Assembly: GCF_001274635.1 (NCBI RefSeq)
Contig: NZ_LBGV01000001.1
Coordinates: forward strand, 1,550,001 to 1,614,000
Direction: 5' to 3'
Origin: Persicobacter sp. CCB-QB2
GTDB taxonomy: Bacteria; Bacteroidota; Bacteroidia; Cytophagales; Cyclobacteriaceae
DNA length: 64,000 bases
In this document: positions 40,883 to 51,020 of the stretch, one piece after another
Layout of the letters: every line of letters begins with the position of its first letter
How positions within the stretch are numbered: the first letter of the stretch is position 1
Notes under the pieces: generated by a model
What the model saw: the letters and a program-made list of their open reading frames with translations, nothing else
Databases searched by the model: none
Told to the model about the DNA's origin: nothing
Made by a program: the position numbers and the translations under genes

Positions 40883-42103
40883 TTATTCTCCTTTAAGGAT
40901 CTGATGATCCATTTTGTCTCTTTTAGTTTTCAAATACTCTTCATTGTATTTGTTCGGCTCTACCTCAATTGGCACCCGATCAACAATCTCCAGACCATAA
41001 CCGATTAAGCCGGTACGTTTCATAGGGTTATTGGAAATCAACTTGATTTTGGATACATTCAAATCTCTTAAAATCTGAGCACCGACCCCATAATCACGCT
41101 GATCCGATTTAAAACCTAATTTCACATTGGCTTCTACCGTGTCCAAACCCTGCTCCTGCAATTGGTAGGCTTTCAGTTTATTTACCAATCCGATACCACG
41201 ACCTTCCTGATTCATATAAACCACCACTCCTTTTCCGGCCTTCTCAACCGCTTCCATCGCACGGTGCAATTGTTCTCCACAATCACAACGGCAGGAACCA
41301 AAAATATCTCCGGTTACACAAGAGGAGTGAACACGCACCAAAATGGGTTCATCCTTTTCCCATTCTCCCTTCACCAGTGCCAAATGATTTTCCCCTGTGG
41401 TTTTCTGCTTGTAACAAACCATGCGGAAATCCCCCCACTCGGTGGGCATGTGCACTTCCACTTCTCTTTCGATCAGACTATCGTGACGCATGCGATAAGC
41501 AATCAAATCTTCGATTGACACCAACTTCAGGCTGTGCTTATCGGCAATTTTTCGAAGCTGAGGCAAACGCGCCATGGATCCGTCTTCATTCAAAATCTCC
41601 ACCAAAGCTCCTGCCGGACGGTAGCCCGCCAATCTCGCCAAATCAATGGTAGCCTCGGTATGCCCGGCTCTTCTCAAAACGCCACCATTGCGGGCTTTTA
41701 ATGGGAAGATATGTCCGGGACGGCCTAATTCTTCCGGCTTGGTTTCAGGATTCACCAATGCCTGCACGGTCTTGGCGCGATCATGGGCAGAAATTCCGGT
41801 GGTACAACCATGGCCAATCAAATCAACAGATACGGTAAAGGCAGTCTCATATTCCGCGGTATTTTTCCCCACCATCATATGTAGTCCTAACTCTTCACAA
41901 CGCTCCTCTGTAATGGAAGCGCAAATCAATCCACGACCATGAGTCGCCATAAAATTAATTACCTCCGGGGTAATGGCCTCCGCAGCACAAATAAAGTCCC
42001 CTTCATTTTCGCGGTCTTCATCATCCACAACAATGATGACCTCCCCTTTTTTGATGGCCGCAATGCCTTCTTCAATCGGGTCCAAAAGTCGTTCGTCCTT
42101 CAT
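40883..42103 (-). CDS. ribBA: Bifunctional DHBP synthase/GTP cyclohydrolase II
   Basis: 406 residues, first steps of riboflavin synthesis. N-terminal RibB domain (about 1-200): [55 protein letters not shown]-terminal RibA domain (about 205-400) with the zinc site [31 protein letters not shown] and [11 protein letters not shown]. Both halves look complete. 37 bp after dnaG, possibly co-transcribed; terminator after it. Confidence 0.97.
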   Translation of the reverse strand: MKDERLLDPIEEGIAAIKKGEVIIVVDDEDRENEGDFICAAEAITPEVINFMATHGRGLICASITEERCEELGLHMMVGKNTAEYETAFTVSVDLIGHGCTTGISAHDRAKTVQALVNPETKPEELGRPGHIFPLKARNGGVLRRAGHTEATIDLARLAGYRPAGALVEILNEDGSMARLPQLRKIADKHSLKLVSIEDLIAYRMRHDSLIEREVEVHMPTEWGDFRMVCYKQKTTGENHLALVKGEWEKDEPILVRVHSSCVTGDIFGSCRCDCGEQLHRAMEAVEKAGKGVVVYMNQEGRGIGLVNKLKAYQLQEQGLDTVEANVKLGFKSDQRDYGVGAQILRDLNVSKIKLISNNPMKRTGLIGYGLEIVDRVPIEVEPNKYNEEYLKTKRDKMDHQILKGE

Positions 42104-42140
42104 ATCTGTATTCCTTGTTTTTCTTCTAAATCAGTTTCGA

Positions 42141-44162
42141 TTAAATTTTGTAGCGAATCTGGCGGGTTTCATCCTGTGCCTGCTTTTTCATCTGCTGCAA
42201 CTCCACCATCATCTGAAGGGTCTCCATCATGCCTTCCTCATTAGCCTGCGCCTGATTTTGTTCCAATTGCTGTTCCAATTGCTTTTCCATCAAACTAAAA
42301 TGGGCCACTTTTAAATTAATGATTGCTTTATACAGATTGTTTCCCAAATTATCTTGTTCCATGGGCACATTAATTTGGTGACGATCCATCCACTGGCTCA
42401 AACTGTATTTCATTTCTACCAGCTCTTCCATTACTTCCAGTGCTTCTCCTTCCACCGCTGCCAGCATCGCCTGCGGGCTAATATCCTGCTCTAAGCTCAT
42501 GCGATGAAAATATACATTTACGATTTGCGCATGTCGCATTTCATAAATATCCAGACTGGAAATTTCTTCCTGTATATAATCTGCTACTCGCCTGCCGGCT
42601 TCTATTTCTAATATTCCATAAACGAGCAACATCCTCACCACCTCGCGCTCATGCAACATCAGTAAGTTGATATCACGATCCCCGGGAGCGACCTGCTCCA
42701 CCGTTTGCGACTGCCCAAGCTCCGGATACATTTCCTCCGGTGGGAGAAAAGCCTCCGGTGGTAGATCCTGGTCCGGAATATAACCGGGCACCTGGCTGGG
42801 CATAGGGGGCTGACTACCAGCCGATGGGTAATTTCTATGCGCTCGTTTCTGCTGCTCTTCAAAGATGCCCTGCAATTCCTGCTGCAAAGCTTCTTCCGCA
42901 ATTCCCAATTTTTGTGCGGATGCTTTTAAATAAACATCTCGTTTAATGGCATCGGGAATTTGCGCTACGGCCTCCAAAATTTCTCTGGCGGCCTTGGTTT
43001 TTTTCAGGGGATCATCTCCAACATCAGCCAACAACACCTCCGTAATAAAGGAAATAAAGTCGGTTTGATGATCTTTCAAATATTCCCCGAAAGCATTCGG
43101 TCCAATTTTCCGAATATAACTGTCCGGATCTTCCCCTTCCGGGAATGCCACGGCCTGCACATCCAGCCCACCGGCCAAAATCATAGAAATTCCGCGCAGG
43201 GAAGCTTTCACTCCGGCGGCATCTCCATCATAAAGTACGGTGATGTTATTGGTAAACCTTTTGATCAGTCGGATTTGATCTTCTGTCAAAGAGGTTCCGG
43301 AGGAAGCCACCACATTTTCTACTCCCGCCATATGCATGGAGATCACATCGGTGTAACCCTCCACCAAATAACAGTTATCCTCCTTTCGGATACGGTCCTT
43401 GGCCTGGTAAATACCATATAATACCCGGGACTTATGATAAATTTCTGTCTCGGGGGAGTTCAGGTATTTGGCTTCTTTTTTATTATTGGAAAGCGTACGC
43501 GCTCCAAAAGCAATCACCTTTCCGGAAAGGTCATGCACCGGAAACATTACCCGCGCCCGGAAGCGGTCGAAGATTTTCTTTCCATCTTCCTTGACGATCA
43601 CCAGTCCGGCGCCTTCCATTTCGGAAGTAGTGAAATCAACTTTTTTGGCGGACTTATAAAATGCTTCCCATTTGTCCAGGGAGTAACCCAACTCAAAGGT
43701 TTTAATAATCTCATCCGTCAGCCCTCTTTCCCGCAAATAGCTATATCCTATGGCGTGGCCTTCTTTATTCTCCCACAGTTGTTGGGCAAATAACTCTTTG
43801 GCGTAATGCATGACGGAATGAAGACGCTCGCGGAAAGATATTTTCTCTTTCACCTCTTCTGTCAGCTTGGTCTCCTCTATCGGAATACCATACTTCTGGG
43901 CCAAATGCCGTATGGCCTCCGGAAACTCCATCCCTTCCAATTCCATCACGAATCGAATAGAGTCACCGGTTTTACCACAGCCAAAGCATTTATAAATCCC
44001 TTTACCTGGCGCAACTGAAAAGGAGGGCGTTTTTTCTTCATGAAATGGACAGCAAGCCCACATATTGTTCCCCTTTTTTTTCAGTGGAACATAATCGCCG
44101 ACCACTTCGACGATATCCATGCGATCCTTCACTTGCTGTACAGTATTTTGACTAATGCCCAA
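42141..44162 (-). CDS. dnaG: DNA primase
   Basis: 673 residues. Makes RNA primers at the replication fork. N-terminal zinc finger (CPFHEEKTPSFSVAPGKGIY, CFGCGKTGDSI), RNA-polymerase core with the TOPRIM motif YLVEGYTDVISMHMAGV and NNITVLYDGDAAG, then an acidic/Gln-Met-rich C-terminal helicase-interaction region (LEQQLEQNQAQ, MMETLQMMVELQQMKKQAQ). The Gln-rich tail is lineage-typical. First gene of a likely dnaG-ribBA unit. Confidence 0.97.
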   Translation of the reverse strand: MGISQNTVQQVKDRMDIVEVVGDYVPLKKKGNNMWACCPFHEEKTPSFSVAPGKGIYKCFGCGKTGDSIRFVMELEGMEFPEAIRHLAQKYGIPIEETKLTEEVKEKISFRERLHSVMHYAKELFAQQLWENKEGHAIGYSYLRERGLTDEIIKTFELGYSLDKWEAFYKSAKKVDFTTSEMEGAGLVIVKEDGKKIFDRFRARVMFPVHDLSGKVIAFGARTLSNNKKEAKYLNSPETEIYHKSRVLYGIYQAKDRIRKEDNCYLVEGYTDVISMHMAGVENVVASSGTSLTEDQIRLIKRFTNNITVLYDGDAAGVKASLRGISMILAGGLDVQAVAFPEGEDPDSYIRKIGPNAFGEYLKDHQTDFISFITEVLLADVGDDPLKKTKAAREILEAVAQIPDAIKRDVYLKASAQKLGIAEEALQQELQGIFEEQQKRAHRNYPSAGSQPPMPSQVPGYIPDQDLPPEAFLPPEEMYPELGQSQTVEQVAPGDRDINLLMLHEREVVRMLLVYGILEIEAGRRVADYIQEEISSLDIYEMRHAQIVNVYFHRMSLEQDISPQAMLAAVEGEALEVMEELVEMKYSLSQWMDRHQINVPMEQDNLGNNLYKAIINLKVAHFSLMEKQLEQQLEQNQAQANEEGMMETLQMMVELQQMKKQAQDETRQIRYKI

Positions 44163-45092
44163 TTTGGTTCAGAATTTATTGCGAATAACAGTAGAACAAA
44201 TTTACGCATTTCTCCCTCTTAATTCCTATCCAGTAGCTGAGGATAATCCAAAATATATGGGAATAAAAGCAGCGTTCTCCCTAAAATCTACCAAAAAGTC
44301 ATTTCCGCAGCATTTAGAAGATAGCTAATACCGGAGTCTTCACGCAAAAGAAAGGGAGAAAACTATCATAAAATCCACCTTGCTCCTGTTTACTATTCAC
44401 TGCCGGATTCAATAAAGCTTCTTAGGAGCCTGTGGGATTAATATAAATTTAGCGAATTCGACGAAATTTTATTTGGAACATCAGTTTACACTGGAAGAAG
44501 ACTCTTTTTAAATCCTCTCTATATGGGATTTAGAACTGAATTGAATTAGCTAAAAAATGGGCTGTTAGAATAACATTTTGTGCTTCTATTGAAATCACTA
44601 ATAATCCGACAAGCTTTTAGACAACTTATTTTCACCCCAAATAAGACTGCGCAGCTAATTTTTTAAAAGCCCAAATTTGGGCATGTTGGCTTTCTCCTCA
44701 TTCATCTGCTTCCTTAATAAAAACTCAAAACAGAAAACTATTCCTCCATTTTGCCGCCAAGCAGCTAATCGGGGTATTAAACGCACATAATTCGGCTTAA
44801 GAAATACCCACAATATTTAAAAAACTATTTTGAGTCTCTGGGCATCATTAAACCCACCTACGGCATCCGCATATCCCCAACCCTTTAACCCTAAAGGATT
44901 TCACCTTCAAAAACCCCTTATCGTTTTGGTTCTGCAAACATTGTCAGCCAGATTTCCTCAACAGGAGGTTTAATATCATTATATCCGCTAAATTGATTTT
45001 TTTTAATTAATTTGCGAAGGTTACAGGTGAAGATTATCCAAAGCTATTGCTTTTTCCTCACCTCGGTCAATACCGAAAATTCCCTAGAGATA
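44163..45092. other. Long intergenic region between dnaG and mrp
   Basis: 930 bp. Apart from repeat copy E (44668-44782) I see no coding frame or RNA I can name. It must hold the dnaG and mrp promoters, near each end. Confidence 0.45.
44668..44782 (-). repeat. Dispersed intergenic repeat, copy E (minus orientation)
   Basis: On the minus strand it reads GGCGGCAAAATGGAGGAATA, TTTTGAGTTTTTATTAAGG, GCAGATGAATGAGGAGAAAG, and ends CCCAAATTTGGGCT, closely matching copy D at 62046. Confidence 0.78.
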
Positions 45093-46190
45093 ATGACTAT
45101 TACTAAAGACCAAATATTAAAAGCCCTCGGCACTGTAGAGGATCCGGATCTGAAAAAAGATTTGGTAACCCTTGGCATGATTAAGGAGCTGGAGATTGAA
45201 AATAATACGGTAAAATTTCAGGTGGTATTAACCACTCCCGCCTGTCCGTTAAAAGAACAGATCAGAAAAAGCTGTATTGAGGCGATTCATGAGCAGGTCA
45301 ATGCTGATTTGGAAGTAATTCCGGAGATGACCCACGATGTTACTGCCGCACAGGCTGCAACACCATTATTACCTCAGGTAAAAAACATTATTGCAGTGGC
45401 ATCCGGTAAAGGTGGCGTGGGAAAATCTACGGTATCTACGAATCTGGCTGTAGCACTAGCGCGTACCGGTGCTAAAGTAGGATTCCTGGATGCTGACATT
45501 TACGGACCATCCGCCCCGACCATGTTTAATTGTGAGCATGAACAACCGGGTATGGAAAAAGAAGGGGAAAAAACCTGGATTATTCCGATTGAGCAATATG
45601 GTGTAAAAATCATGTCTATTGGGTTTTTAACCCCACCAGATAGTCCGATGATCTGGAGAGGTCCTATGGCGACCTCCGCGATTCGTCAGTTTTTGGGGGA
45701 CACCAAATGGGGCGAGTTAGATTATATGGTGGTAGATTTACCTCCGGGGACCAGCGATATCCATTTGTCACTAATACAAAATGTAGCTGTTACCGGTGCA
45801 GTTGTGGTTACCACCCCTCAAAAAGTGGCCATAATGGATGCTCAAAAAGGTTTGGCGATGTTCCAACAGCCTCAAATCAATGTACCGGTTTTAGGAATGA
45901 TTGAAAATATGGCCTACTTCACGCCAAAAGAATTGCCGGAAAATAAGTATTATATTTTCGGAAAAGATGGTGGAAAAGAAATGGCAGAGCGATTCAAGGT
46001 ACCATTTTTGGGAGAAATTCCTATTGTTCAGGAAATTCGTGAAAGTGGAGACAATGGCTATCCGGCGGTACTGAAAGACAGCATTACCTCTGAAGCTTTT
46101 GATCAACTGGCGAAGGAAGTTGCCCGACAGGTAGCCATGAGAAACGCGACCATGGACAAAACAGAACGAGTAAAAATTACACAAGTATAG
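45093..46190 (+). CDS. Mrp/NBP35-family iron-sulfur cluster carrier ATPase
   Basis: 365 residues from the ATG at 45093 (MTITKDQILKALGTVEDPDL); an earlier ATG (45012) only adds a low-complexity lead. An N-terminal MIP18/DUF59 domain (about 1-85, with TTPACPLKEQIR) is followed by the Mrp P-loop domain: AVASGKGGVGKSTVSTNLAV, GFLDADIYGPSAPTMF, and MVVDLPPGTSDIHLSL. ATP-dependent scaffold for iron-sulfur clusters. Immediately followed by the NFU gene (3 bp), which supports a joint iron-sulfur role. Confidence 0.93.
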   Translation: MTITKDQILKALGTVEDPDLKKDLVTLGMIKELEIENNTVKFQVVLTTPACPLKEQIRKSCIEAIHEQVNADLEVIPEMTHDVTAAQAATPLLPQVKNIIAVASGKGGVGKSTVSTNLAVALARTGAKVGFLDADIYGPSAPTMFNCEHEQPGMEKEGEKTWIIPIEQYGVKIMSIGFLTPPDSPMIWRGPMATSAIRQFLGDTKWGELDYMVVDLPPGTSDIHLSLIQNVAVTGAVVVTTPQKVAIMDAQKGLAMFQQPQINVPVLGMIENMAYFTPKELPENKYYIFGKDGGKEMAERFKVPFLGEIPIVQEIRESGDNGYPAVLKDSITSEAFDQLAKEVARQVAMRNATMDKTERVKITQV

Positions 46191-46193
46191 ATA

Positions 46194-46451
46194 ATGAATA
46201 TTCAGGAGCTACAGCAGCAGGTAGAAACGGCCCTCGATAGCATCAGGCCTTATCTGGAATCCGATGGTGGAAATGTCAGAATTTTGGAAATCACGGAAGA
46301 TTTTATCGTGAAATTGGAACTTTTGGGTGCTTGCGGAAGCTGCCCCATGTCCACCATGACCATGAAAGCCGGCATTGAAGAAGCCATTAAAAAACAAGTT
46401 CCGGAAATTAAAGAAGTAGTAGCGGTAAATATGACCCCACTACCGAATTAA
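46194..46451 (+). CDS. NifU-like (NFU) iron-sulfur carrier domain protein
   Basis: 85 residues, a stand-alone NFU domain. Carries the cluster-ligating CxxC motif in LLGACGSCPMSTMTMKAGIE and the conserved YLESDGGNVRIL near the start. Holds or transfers [4Fe-4S] clusters. 3 bp after mrp, so one transcript. Confidence 0.93.
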   Translation: MNIQELQQQVETALDSIRPYLESDGGNVRILEITEDFIVKLELLGACGSCPMSTMTMKAGIEEAIKKQVPEIKEVVAVNMTPLPN

Positions 46452-46468
46452 TTCCTGCTTATAAATTA

Positions 46469-46629
46469 GAGCGTGTTTAAAAGCCAAAATTGGCAGCGAA
46501 AATAGGAAGCATTGCAGAAGCGATACTTGATTATTTAGAGAGCATAGCATCGCTATTGTGGAGAATTTATCCTTAATCGCTTCCAATAATTCGAATTTGC
46601 AGCCGGATGGTGTGCTTTTTAACACGCTC
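46469..46629. repeat. 161-bp imperfect palindromic element with 16-bp terminal inverted repeats
   Basis: Left end GAGCGTGTTTAAAAGC (46469-46484) and right end GCTTTTTAACACGCTC (46614-46629) are inverted repeats with one mismatch. Inside, GAAGCGAT (46517) pairs with ATCGCTTC (46576), and ATAGC/GCTAT forms a small central hairpin. The whole element can fold into a long hairpin. No transposase and no clear target duplication. Resembles a MITE or a structured intergenic RNA. Confidence 0.7.
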
Positions 46630-46707
46630 TTCATAGAACGGCCATACCTTACTGCTTATGCTGCGGAAATGTATGGCCATTTTTTTATTTAGCTTATTGA
46701 CTATATT

Positions 46708-48852
46708 TTGAAAAAAGTCCTAATCATCCTATTGTTTTTCTTTGCTCATTGGTCTTACGCCCAAACGGATCGATGTGGAGCGGTGAATCATCATCGGAAT
46801 GACCACCGAATGGCACCTGTTCAGGGCTTCGAATCCTGGATGTTGGAGAAACAACGTGTATTGGCCGAACAATTCCCCCAACGAAATGCAGCCGATCCCG
46901 TGGAAATTCCGGTAGTTTTTCACATTATTCATAATGGCGAAGCGATGGGCAGTGGAAAAAATATCTCTGAAGAACAAATCCTAAGTCAGCTGGAAGTTTT
47001 GAATGAGGATTTCCAAAGACAAAATGAAGATGCCATAAATACCCGCCAGCAGTTTTTGAGCGTTGCTGCTGACTTCGGAATTAAATTCGTTATGGCGAAA
47101 CAGGATCCGGAGGGAAATGCCACCAACGGTATTACGCGCACGCAAACCGAAATTACTTCTTTTGGCATTAGTTCCTCCGCACAGACGGCCCTAAAATCTT
47201 TGAGTTACTGGAATTCACAAGATTATCTGAATATTTGGGTAGCCAACCTTTCCGGTCAGCTGTTAGGCTATGCCTCCTGGCCTGAAACCGACAGAATAGA
47301 GGGGACAGGCGCTCCTTCAGCCCCTACAGAAGATGGCGTAGTGATTGATTTTACCGTTTGCGGATCCAATGCGAAGGGCAACTTCCCTACCATAGACCCT
47401 ACTTATAACTTAGGCAGAACTTTAAGCCACGAAATCGGACACTTTTTCGGACTGCTTCATATCTGGGGAGATGGAGGCTGCGGGGTTGATGATTTTTGTG
47501 GTGACACTCCGGATCAGTCAAGTCAGACTACAACCTCCTGTGATCAGCTTCAAGATAATCCACCCTTTTCATGCGGCTCTGATGATCAGTATGAAAACTT
47601 CATGGATTATACGCCAGATGCCTGCATGAACATGTTCACCGCCCATCAAAAGGCTCGTGTAGATGTAGTGCTGGAATTTAGCCCAAGACGTGCTTCTTTA
47701 CTCCATTCTCCCGGACTGGTTGATCCCAATTTTGAAGAAAATGCCGTGCGCTTAGTGGCCATTCCATCTCCACAAACCGTGAGTTGTGCTGCTGCCCTCC
47801 CCCTTGTACTTGAAGTGAGAAATGTCGGGATCAATGAGGTAAACTCCATGGTGGTGGAATTAACTTTTGGTGAATATGAAGCCCAAAATACGATTGAAAA
47901 CCTCAAGCTTGCACCAGGTGAAAACAAGATACTAAGCACCACTTTATTGGGACTACCGGAAGGAGAAAAAGAGTTAACAGCCATCGTTACCCGGGTAAAT
48001 AATGAAGACAATGATGCCATTGTAGTGGGAAGCCTGAAGAAAACCATTTTGGTGGATCAGAGTGAAGCCGAGATGCCCTTTTACACTGCTTTTAATTCTA
48101 CTTCCATTGTGTCTGAAGGTTGGATTCCTTTCCCGGAGAACTCAAATAATCGATGGGAAGGCGGCCAAACCGCTGATCAGGAATGGGCAGCCCTGCTTCG
48201 ATCAGGAAGCACCATGGTGAATCACTTGATATCTCCCCTCATTTTACTTTCGGAAACAGACTCCTTAACCATCACCTTTGAGACGCAGCGTACCGTTTCA
48301 GGCACTAGTGAAACCGACTTAAATTTATGGATATCCAATGACTGCGGTGCATCAGAAGCATTAATTTACAGCGCAAACAGTTCGGACTTAAAACCAGCAG
48401 AAGAGCATAAAAAATGGGTACGTCATTATGTGGACATCAGCCCATTCCAGGAGCAGGAGGTTCGATTAGATTTTGCCAGTGCCAACCCCAATGGAGGTAC
48501 TTTATATTTAAGAGAATTCCGAATTTTTGAAAAAGGAAAACATCAGCTCAAAGCAGAATTGGAAGAGTCCATCATCCTTGATCCCCAAAAAGATGATATA
48601 CTTCCTAGGTTCGTACTGTCTACCAGTGGCAGTTTACCCATACAATATGCGCTGGTATACGAATTGGAAGAAGAAGGCCCCATCTACCTTAAATTAATGG
48701 CAATGGATGGCCGCCTGCTCCAGCAATATCAAAAACAAAATACTTTACAGGGCTCCATCCCTATCGATCTCAACAATTTAGCCTCCGGCTATTACCTGCT
48801 GGAAATAAATTCCTTAAAGGGCCGAACGGTCAAACGTTTATTTCAGCCTTAA
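46708..48852 (+). CDS. Secreted M43-type (pappalysin-like) zinc metalloprotease with T9SS type A domain
   Basis: 714 residues from a TTG start directly before a signal peptide (KKVLIILLFFFAHWSYA). The catalytic motif HEIGHFFGLLH is at His241/Glu242/His245/His251, and the Met-turn YENFMDYTPDACMNMF follows, as in pappalysin-family M43 enzymes. A Cys-rich region (about 255-300) supports disulfides. A beta-sandwich middle and a C-terminal T9SS type A sorting domain (about 640-714, LKLMAMDGRLLQQYQ, LASGYYLLEI, ending TVKRLFQP) complete it. A secreted peptidase. Own terminator. Confidence 0.9.
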   Translation: MKKVLIILLFFFAHWSYAQTDRCGAVNHHRNDHRMAPVQGFESWMLEKQRVLAEQFPQRNAADPVEIPVVFHIIHNGEAMGSGKNISEEQILSQLEVLNEDFQRQNEDAINTRQQFLSVAADFGIKFVMAKQDPEGNATNGITRTQTEITSFGISSSAQTALKSLSYWNSQDYLNIWVANLSGQLLGYASWPETDRIEGTGAPSAPTEDGVVIDFTVCGSNAKGNFPTIDPTYNLGRTLSHEIGHFFGLLHIWGDGGCGVDDFCGDTPDQSSQTTTSCDQLQDNPPFSCGSDDQYENFMDYTPDACMNMFTAHQKARVDVVLEFSPRRASLLHSPGLVDPNFEENAVRLVAIPSPQTVSCAAALPLVLEVRNVGINEVNSMVVELTFGEYEAQNTIENLKLAPGENKILSTTLLGLPEGEKELTAIVTRVNNEDNDAIVVGSLKKTILVDQSEAEMPFYTAFNSTSIVSEGWIPFPENSNNRWEGGQTADQEWAALLRSGSTMVNHLISPLILLSETDSLTITFETQRTVSGTSETDLNLWISNDCGASEALIYSANSSDLKPAEEHKKWVRHYVDISPFQEQEVRLDFASANPNGGTLYLREFRIFEKGKHQLKAELEESIILDPQKDDILPRFVLSTSGSLPIQYALVYELEEEGPIYLKLMAMDGRLLQQYQKQNTLQGSIPIDLNNLASGYYLLEINSLKGRTVKRLFQP

Positions 48853-48857
48853 ACAAA

Positions 48858-48890
48858 ATGGCTTGCCAATTGCCGGCAAGCCTTTTTTTT
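48858..48890 (+). terminator. Terminator after the metalloprotease
   Basis: GGCTTGCC/GGCAAGCC perfect stem followed by T8. Confidence 0.92.
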
Positions 48891-48926
48891 ATGCTTCTTT
48901 TTCAGAAATTTTGTCAATTAAATCCC

Positions 48927-48934
48927 TATTTTTG
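48927..48934 (+). promoter_or_regulatory. -7 box TATTTTTG of ddl
   Basis: TAnnTTTG match 28 bp before the ddl ATG; no clear -33 element at the usual spacing. Confidence 0.35.
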
Positions 48935-48962
48935 GATGTTCGAGATATAGAAATTTAATTCA

Positions 48963-50048
48963 ATGAAGGAAAAATTAAACGTAGGGGTACTTTTTGGTGG
49001 TCGTTCTGTAGAACATGAGATTTCATTGAAATCCGCGACCAATGTGCTGAAAAATATTGATCAGTCGCAATTCAATATCTTCCCTATTGGAATTGATAAA
49101 GTGGGAGCCTGGCATTTAGGGCTCACCCCGGATCAACAATTCCCCAAGGAAAATAATGTACAGATTAATATGAATCCTGCGGATCCATTCCTGTTGAATA
49201 AGGATACGGGTGAAGAAATCCGCCTGGACGTGGTCTTCCCGGTACTTCATGGTACGGATGGAGAAGATGGCAGCGTACAGGGATTGTTGAAAATTCTTCG
49301 CATTCCGGTAGTAGGCGTGGACGTTTTACCTGCGGCAATCACCATGTCCAAAGTCGCTACCAAGCATTTATTAGAGGCCAATGGCGTTCCGGTGGCCAAA
49401 TATGTAGTCAGTAGAATCGAAGAGCGCGACCAACTGAGCCTGGACATTTTAGAAAAAAAATTAGGCCTTCCCTGTATCGCCAAGCCGGCAAATCTGGGGT
49501 CTTCCGTTGGCGTCAACAAAATCTCTGATCAGGCTTCCTTTGAAAAAGCCATTGAAGAAGGTTTTAAATATGACAACCTGCTGTTGATTGAAGAATTTGT
49601 TGTCGGAAAAGAATTTGAATGCGGCATCATCGGAAATGAAATTCCTAAAGCCACCGTTGCCGGAGAGGTGAAGGTGAACAGCAAGCATGAATTTTACACT
49701 TTCGAGGCCAAATATGTAGACCCGGAAGGAGCCATCATTCAGGTTCCTGCCGAAATTCCGGAAGAGGTGCATCACCGCATCATGAAATATTGTGAGGACT
49801 CCTACAAAGCCTTGCATTGTAATGGATTTGCGCGCGCTGATGTTTTCTACACCGAAGACGATCGTATTTTATTAAATGAGATCAATGCCATTCCTGGCTT
49901 TACGGATATTTCCATGTTCCCCTCCCTGTGGGCACATGCAGGATTGGCTTATACTGACCTGATCACCAAATTAATTGATTTGGCCATGGAACGCGCCAGC
50001 AAAATGGCAGAGCAGGAAACGCATTTTGAATCAGCTTTCACCAAATAA
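48963..50048 (+). CDS. ddl: D-alanine--D-alanine ligase
   Basis: 361 residues. Makes the D-Ala-D-Ala end of peptidoglycan stems. ATP-grasp motifs: VGVLFGGRSVEHEISLKSA, VFPVLHGTDGEDGSVQGLL, CIAKPANLGSSVGVNKI, FECGIIGNEIPKA, and INAIPGFTDISMFPSLWAHA. Complete and of the longer type. Followed after 31 bp by a PASTA-domain gene, so probably one cell-wall transcript. Confidence 0.96.
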   Translation: MKEKLNVGVLFGGRSVEHEISLKSATNVLKNIDQSQFNIFPIGIDKVGAWHLGLTPDQQFPKENNVQINMNPADPFLLNKDTGEEIRLDVVFPVLHGTDGEDGSVQGLLKILRIPVVGVDVLPAAITMSKVATKHLLEANGVPVAKYVVSRIEERDQLSLDILEKKLGLPCIAKPANLGSSVGVNKISDQASFEKAIEEGFKYDNLLLIEEFVVGKEFECGIIGNEIPKATVAGEVKVNSKHEFYTFEAKYVDPEGAIIQVPAEIPEEVHHRIMKYCEDSYKALHCNGFARADVFYTEDDRILLNEINAIPGFTDISMFPSLWAHAGLAYTDLITKLIDLAMERASKMAEQETHFESAFTK

Positions 50049-50079
50049 ATAGCCCAGCTTTTAATACAAGAATTTTAAT

Positions 50080-50880
50080 ATGTCTTTTTTTAAACCTAAA
50101 TCATTCCTAGACCTTATTCTTCATTGGGTACTGATCGGAATAATCGGAACAGGCTTTGTGGGTGGATTTTTCTATCTGTATTTGCCCAATGTTACTGAAC
50201 ATGGCGAAACGGTCACCGTGCCAAATGTGATGGAAAGAAATTATCAGGAATTGGAAGCCGAATTAGGCGCTCGCTCTCTTCGATATGAAATTGAATTAGA
50301 TTCCGGGTTTTCAGCAGATTTACCTCCTTTGGCAGTCATCAAGCAATTCCCGGAAGCAGGTACCAAAGTTAAATCGAACAGAAAGATTTACATTACGCTA
50401 AATGCCAGCAACCCTCCTAAAGTTAAAATGCCACATTTGATTGATGGCTCTTTGACCAACGCTCAAATCGTACTGAACTCTTATGATTTAAAAATGGGAG
50501 AAATCAAATACGAACCGGATTTAGCCGAAAATGCCGTTTTGCGCCAGGAGTATAAAGGCAGTCCGGTAGAAGCCGGCACTTTAATCGCCAAGGGTTCTAC
50601 CATTGATTTGGTGGTTGGAGATGGCTATGGAAAGCGAACTTTCGAACTGGAAAATTATGTTGGCCGTCCGCTGGATGAGGTAGAACTAGCCATTAAAGGC
50701 TCTTCTCTAAAAGTAGGGTTTGTAAAACCAAGAGATCGAAATGATTCATTAAACTATGTAGTTATCCGACAGCGTCCATTGGAAGACACCCAGGTTCGCG
50801 TAGGACAGGAAATTGATCTTTGGGTAGAACTGGCTCCCGAACCGGAGGAAGATGCACCTGCAACAGAAGATATTTTCTAA
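50080..50880 (+). CDS. PASTA-domain membrane protein
   Basis: 266 residues. One N-terminal transmembrane anchor (LHWVLIGIIGTGFVGGFFYL) followed by three PASTA repeats (about 40-110, 110-180, 182-255) in the periplasm, each with a PNV/PHL-type start and an IKQFPEAGTKVKSNRKIYI-like end. PASTA domains bind muropeptides or nascent peptidoglycan. There is no kinase or PBP domain attached. Its place right after ddl suggests a cell-wall role. Terminator downstream. Confidence 0.9.
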   Translation: MSFFKPKSFLDLILHWVLIGIIGTGFVGGFFYLYLPNVTEHGETVTVPNVMERNYQELEAELGARSLRYEIELDSGFSADLPPLAVIKQFPEAGTKVKSNRKIYITLNASNPPKVKMPHLIDGSLTNAQIVLNSYDLKMGEIKYEPDLAENAVLRQEYKGSPVEAGTLIAKGSTIDLVVGDGYGKRTFELENYVGRPLDEVELAIKGSSLKVGFVKPRDRNDSLNYVVIRQRPLEDTQVRVGQEIDLWVELAPEPEEDAPATEDIF

Positions 50881-50888
50881 AAAACACT

Positions 50889-50922
50889 AAAGCCCCTTTC
50901 GAAAAACAAAGGGGCTTTTTCT
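50889..50922 (+). terminator. Terminator after the PASTA gene
   Basis: AAAGCCCCTTT/AAAGGGGCTTT 11-bp perfect stem followed by T. Confidence 0.93.
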
Positions 50923-51020
50923 TTTATAAGGATAAAGATTTAAATTAGTCTTTATTTTATACGTTACCGGCACCTTGTGCTCCCATAAACAGGAACACCG
51001 ATGAGCCTAACCATCAACCC

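Noticed and set aside
46440..46634. 64-residue minus-strand frame
   Set aside because: Made almost entirely of the 161-bp palindromic element.
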